Assembly (NCBI GenBank): GCA_902465755.1
Contig: CABQOK010000012.1
Span: 1 to 15,146 of the forward strand
Direction of reading: 5' to 3'
Length of the DNA stretch: 15,146 bases
From: an uncultured Anaerococcus sp.
GTDB taxonomy: Bacteria > Bacillota > Clostridia > Tissierellales > Peptoniphilaceae
Shown: positions 13,635 through 15,146 of the stretch, in pieces
Position numbering within the stretch: position 1 is the stretch's first letter
Layout of the letters: the number at the start of each line of letters is the position of its first letter
Translations under genes and position numbers: made by a program
The notes under the pieces: generated by a model
Database searches by the model: none
Told to the model about the DNA's origin: nothing
Seen by the model: the letters and a program-made list of their open reading frames with translations, nothing else

Positions 13635-14960
13635 ATGAAAAAGATTATTGGAAAGTTATTTGCTCTGTCGCTTGCTCTACTTCTTACATCTTGTGGTGGA
13701 AAGGATAATAAAGCTAGTACAGGAGAAAGTGAAAGTGTAGACAAGGAAGCAAATATCAAGCTTTCTGTCCAATTAGAAGAAGATTGGATGAAGCATTATG
13801 AGGCGGCTGCCGAAAGGGTTAAGAAAGAATTTCCTAATGCCGAAATCGAGCTTAGGACAATAGGTGGTTTGGAGCATATAGAAATAATTGATTCTACAGA
13901 TGCTAACAACGAGGATGTGGCGGACCTATTTTGTATACCAGCTGATAGGCTAGCTGGCCTTGTTGGAAATGAAGTTTTAGGAGCCATAGATTCTCAAAAA
14001 CTTGCTGGAGAGATTGGTGGTTGGGATGATTTCGATAGTGGATTGGGCGGAGAGTTCAAAGTAGACGGGGAATACTTTGCGTTTCCTTACAATATCGAAA
14101 CTCTAATTACCTATGTAAATACTGCAAATGCAAAGGAAAAAGGAATTGATTTAGAAAAGGATATAGAGATCAATGATGTCAAGGATGAATCAACTGTCCT
14201 ATTTCCTGCCTTTGACGCTTGGTATGGAGTAGCAGCAACAAACTCATCAAATATTGAGCTTTTAGGAAAAAATGAGGATGGGACATTTTTCTCTGATATG
14301 ACGAAAGAATGGGATGAGCTTGATGAATCGCAAAAAGCAACTATCAAGGGCCTATATGAATATTGGAAAAAACACAATGAGGCTCACACTCAACTCTTTG
14401 ACCCAGATGCGGGTTGGGGATATGTAGATGAAACTTTTAAGCCAGGAAATGGCGGAGTCGCAAGACTTGGTGGAGCTTGGGATGCACAAGCTATATCAAA
14501 ACAAGCAGGAGAAGGAAATCTTGCGATTTATCCTATGGAAAAACTTACCCTAGCTGGGAAGGCACTAACCCACTGGCAAAGTGGTTGGGGACTTGCGATA
14601 AATGCAAGACTAGAAGAAGATGCGGAGAAAAAAGCCCTGGCTGAAGCTATGATTAAAGAATTAGTTAATCCAGAATACGCCGAAGATTTATATAAATATT
14701 CAGGGAAAATTCTTGAAAATGTATCAGCAGAGGAATATCAAAATTCAAATCTTGATCAAATCGATAAGGATATAATCGAAGCTACAATTGATTCATACAA
14801 GAAGGCTCCATCAAGACCATTGTTTAAGGAATGGGGAGATGTTTGGGATACTTACTCAAATGCAGTTCTTTCTTGGAACTCTGTAAATCCTCAAAATGAG
14901 GAAGAGGCTTATAAGGCACTCAAAGCTTCATTTGAATCTATGATGGCAAACTTTAAATAA
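13635..14960 (+). CDS. ABC transporter extracellular solute-binding lipoprotein (probably carbohydrate)
   Basis: A 441-residue secreted lipoprotein. The signal peptide ends in the lipobox LLTSC with Cys20 as the lipid-attached residue, followed by a polar linker (GGKDNKASTGESES). The body is a family-1 (MalE-like) two-lobe binding protein: VQLEEDWMKHYEAAAERVKKEFP, then ADLFCIPADRLAGL, FAFPYNIETLITYVNT (the typical P-x-x-x-E/T-x-x-x-Y-N hinge) and WGLAINARLEEDAEKKALAEAM. The aromatic residues of the late part (WDAQ, HWQSGWG, WGDVWDTY) suit sugar binding; maltodextrin is a guess. An excellent ribosome site (GGGAGGAAAA) precedes the ATG. No permease or ATPase gene is visible; a terminator follows at once, so the gene can be transcribed alone and in excess of its membrane partners. 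Confidence 0.88.
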   Translation: MKKIIGKLFALSLALLLTSCGGKDNKASTGESESVDKEANIKLSVQLEEDWMKHYEAAAERVKKEFPNAEIELRTIGGLEHIEIIDSTDANNEDVADLFCIPADRLAGLVGNEVLGAIDSQKLAGEIGGWDDFDSGLGGEFKVDGEYFAFPYNIETLITYVNTANAKEKGIDLEKDIEINDVKDESTVLFPAFDAWYGVAATNSSNIELLGKNEDGTFFSDMTKEWDELDESQKATIKGLYEYWKKHNEAHTQLFDPDAGWGYVDETFKPGNGGVARLGGAWDAQAISKQAGEGNLAIYPMEKLTLAGKALTHWQSGWGLAINARLEEDAEKKALAEAMIKELVNPEYAEDLYKYSGKILENVSAEEYQNSNLDQIDKDIIEATIDSYKKAPSRPLFKEWGDVWDTYSNAVLSWNSVNPQNEEEAYKALKASFESMMANFK

Positions 14961-14994
14961 TATAAGAATCTAATATTAAGATTAGAATAAGTGC

Positions 14995-15033
14995 TCCCAA
15001 AGGCTGTTTTATCTATGGCCTTGGGAACTTTTT
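14995..15033 (+). terminator. Terminator after the solute-binding protein gene
   Basis: TCCCAAAGGC (14995-15004) pairs with GCCTTGGGA (15018-15026, one bulged A), followed by TTTTT. A small hairpin TCTAAT/ATTAGA (about 14969-14986) lies between the stop codon and this terminator. Confidence 0.88.
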
Positions 15034-15045
15034 AATTTAAATACA

Positions 15046-15071
15046 TTCACGAATTTTCTGTGAAATTTCAC
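15046..15071. other. Palindrome and repeated half-sites in the right-end intergenic DNA
   Basis: GTGAAATTTCAC (15060-15071) is a perfect 12-bp palindrome. A further TTCAC at 15046-15050 makes three related half-sites in 26 bases. It may be an operator for a gene beyond the window. The remaining bases to 15146 are T-rich with no gene seen. Confidence 0.3.
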
Positions 15072-15146
15072 AAAAAAAACAATCTGAGTTTTCTTTGGAA
15101 TTCCTTTTCCTTTTTTGAATTTTTAAATTTATAAAATTTGTATATT

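Noticed and set aside
1..15146. CRISPR array, tRNA, rRNA, insertion sequence or prophage
   Set aside because: No regularly spaced repeats, no tRNA or rRNA signatures and no transposase, integrase or phage-like genes were seen on either strand.

Overview
The window looks like chromosomal DNA of a low-GC, Gram-positive anaerobe of the Firmicutes. AT-rich intergenic DNA, strong AGGAGG-type ribosome binding sites, a CtsR/McsA/McsB/ClpC operon, a YugP-type protease and a KtrAB-like potassium system all fit. Protein style suggests the Peptoniphilaceae (Anaerococcus-like cocci), but that is an inference from memory and no search was run.

Layout. (1) 2-400, plus: the nearly complete end of a MaoC-type (R)-specific enoyl-CoA hydratase. 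(2) 666-2880, minus: a three-gene vitamin B5 operon, panD-panC-BASS transporter. Its 170-nt leader holds a sigma-A promoter, two look-alike hairpins resembling the known pan RNA motif, and a terminator-like hairpin just before panD. Two related structured intergenic elements (509-648 and 3107-3297) bracket the operon. (3) 3382-5641, minus: lemA followed by a DUF2207 membrane protein, ending in a clear terminator. (4) 5782-7793, plus: ktrB-ktrA type potassium uptake, with a good promoter and a short leader hairpin. (5) 7815-8003: repeats, a strong extended -10 promoter and a compact structured transcript with its own terminator, a candidate small RNA. (6) 8057-8773: YugP-family zinc membrane protease. 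(7) 8927-13442: CtsR operator, then ctsR-mcsA-mcsB-clpC as one tightly coupled operon with a terminator. (8) 13495-15033: a sugar-type ABC transporter lipoprotein with a structured leader and its own terminator. The last ~110 bases hold only AT-rich DNA and a palindrome.

The most unusual observation is in the stress operon. The McsB homologue aligns along its whole length with the protein-arginine kinase, but the residues needed for ATP binding and catalysis appear to be gone: the SSRIR arginines, the NEEDHxR motif, the CPTNVGTGLR catalytic cysteine loop and the GEGSE loop. CtsR in the same operon has Asn instead of the third glycine in its heat-sensing glycine loop, while ClpC and the McsA zinc motifs look intact. 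This suggests stress control that keeps the architecture of the arginine-phosphorylation system but no longer uses this protein as a kinase.

The pantothenate operon lacks panB and panE in this window and carries a PanS-like transporter instead. This suggests pantoate is imported and joined to home-made beta-alanine.
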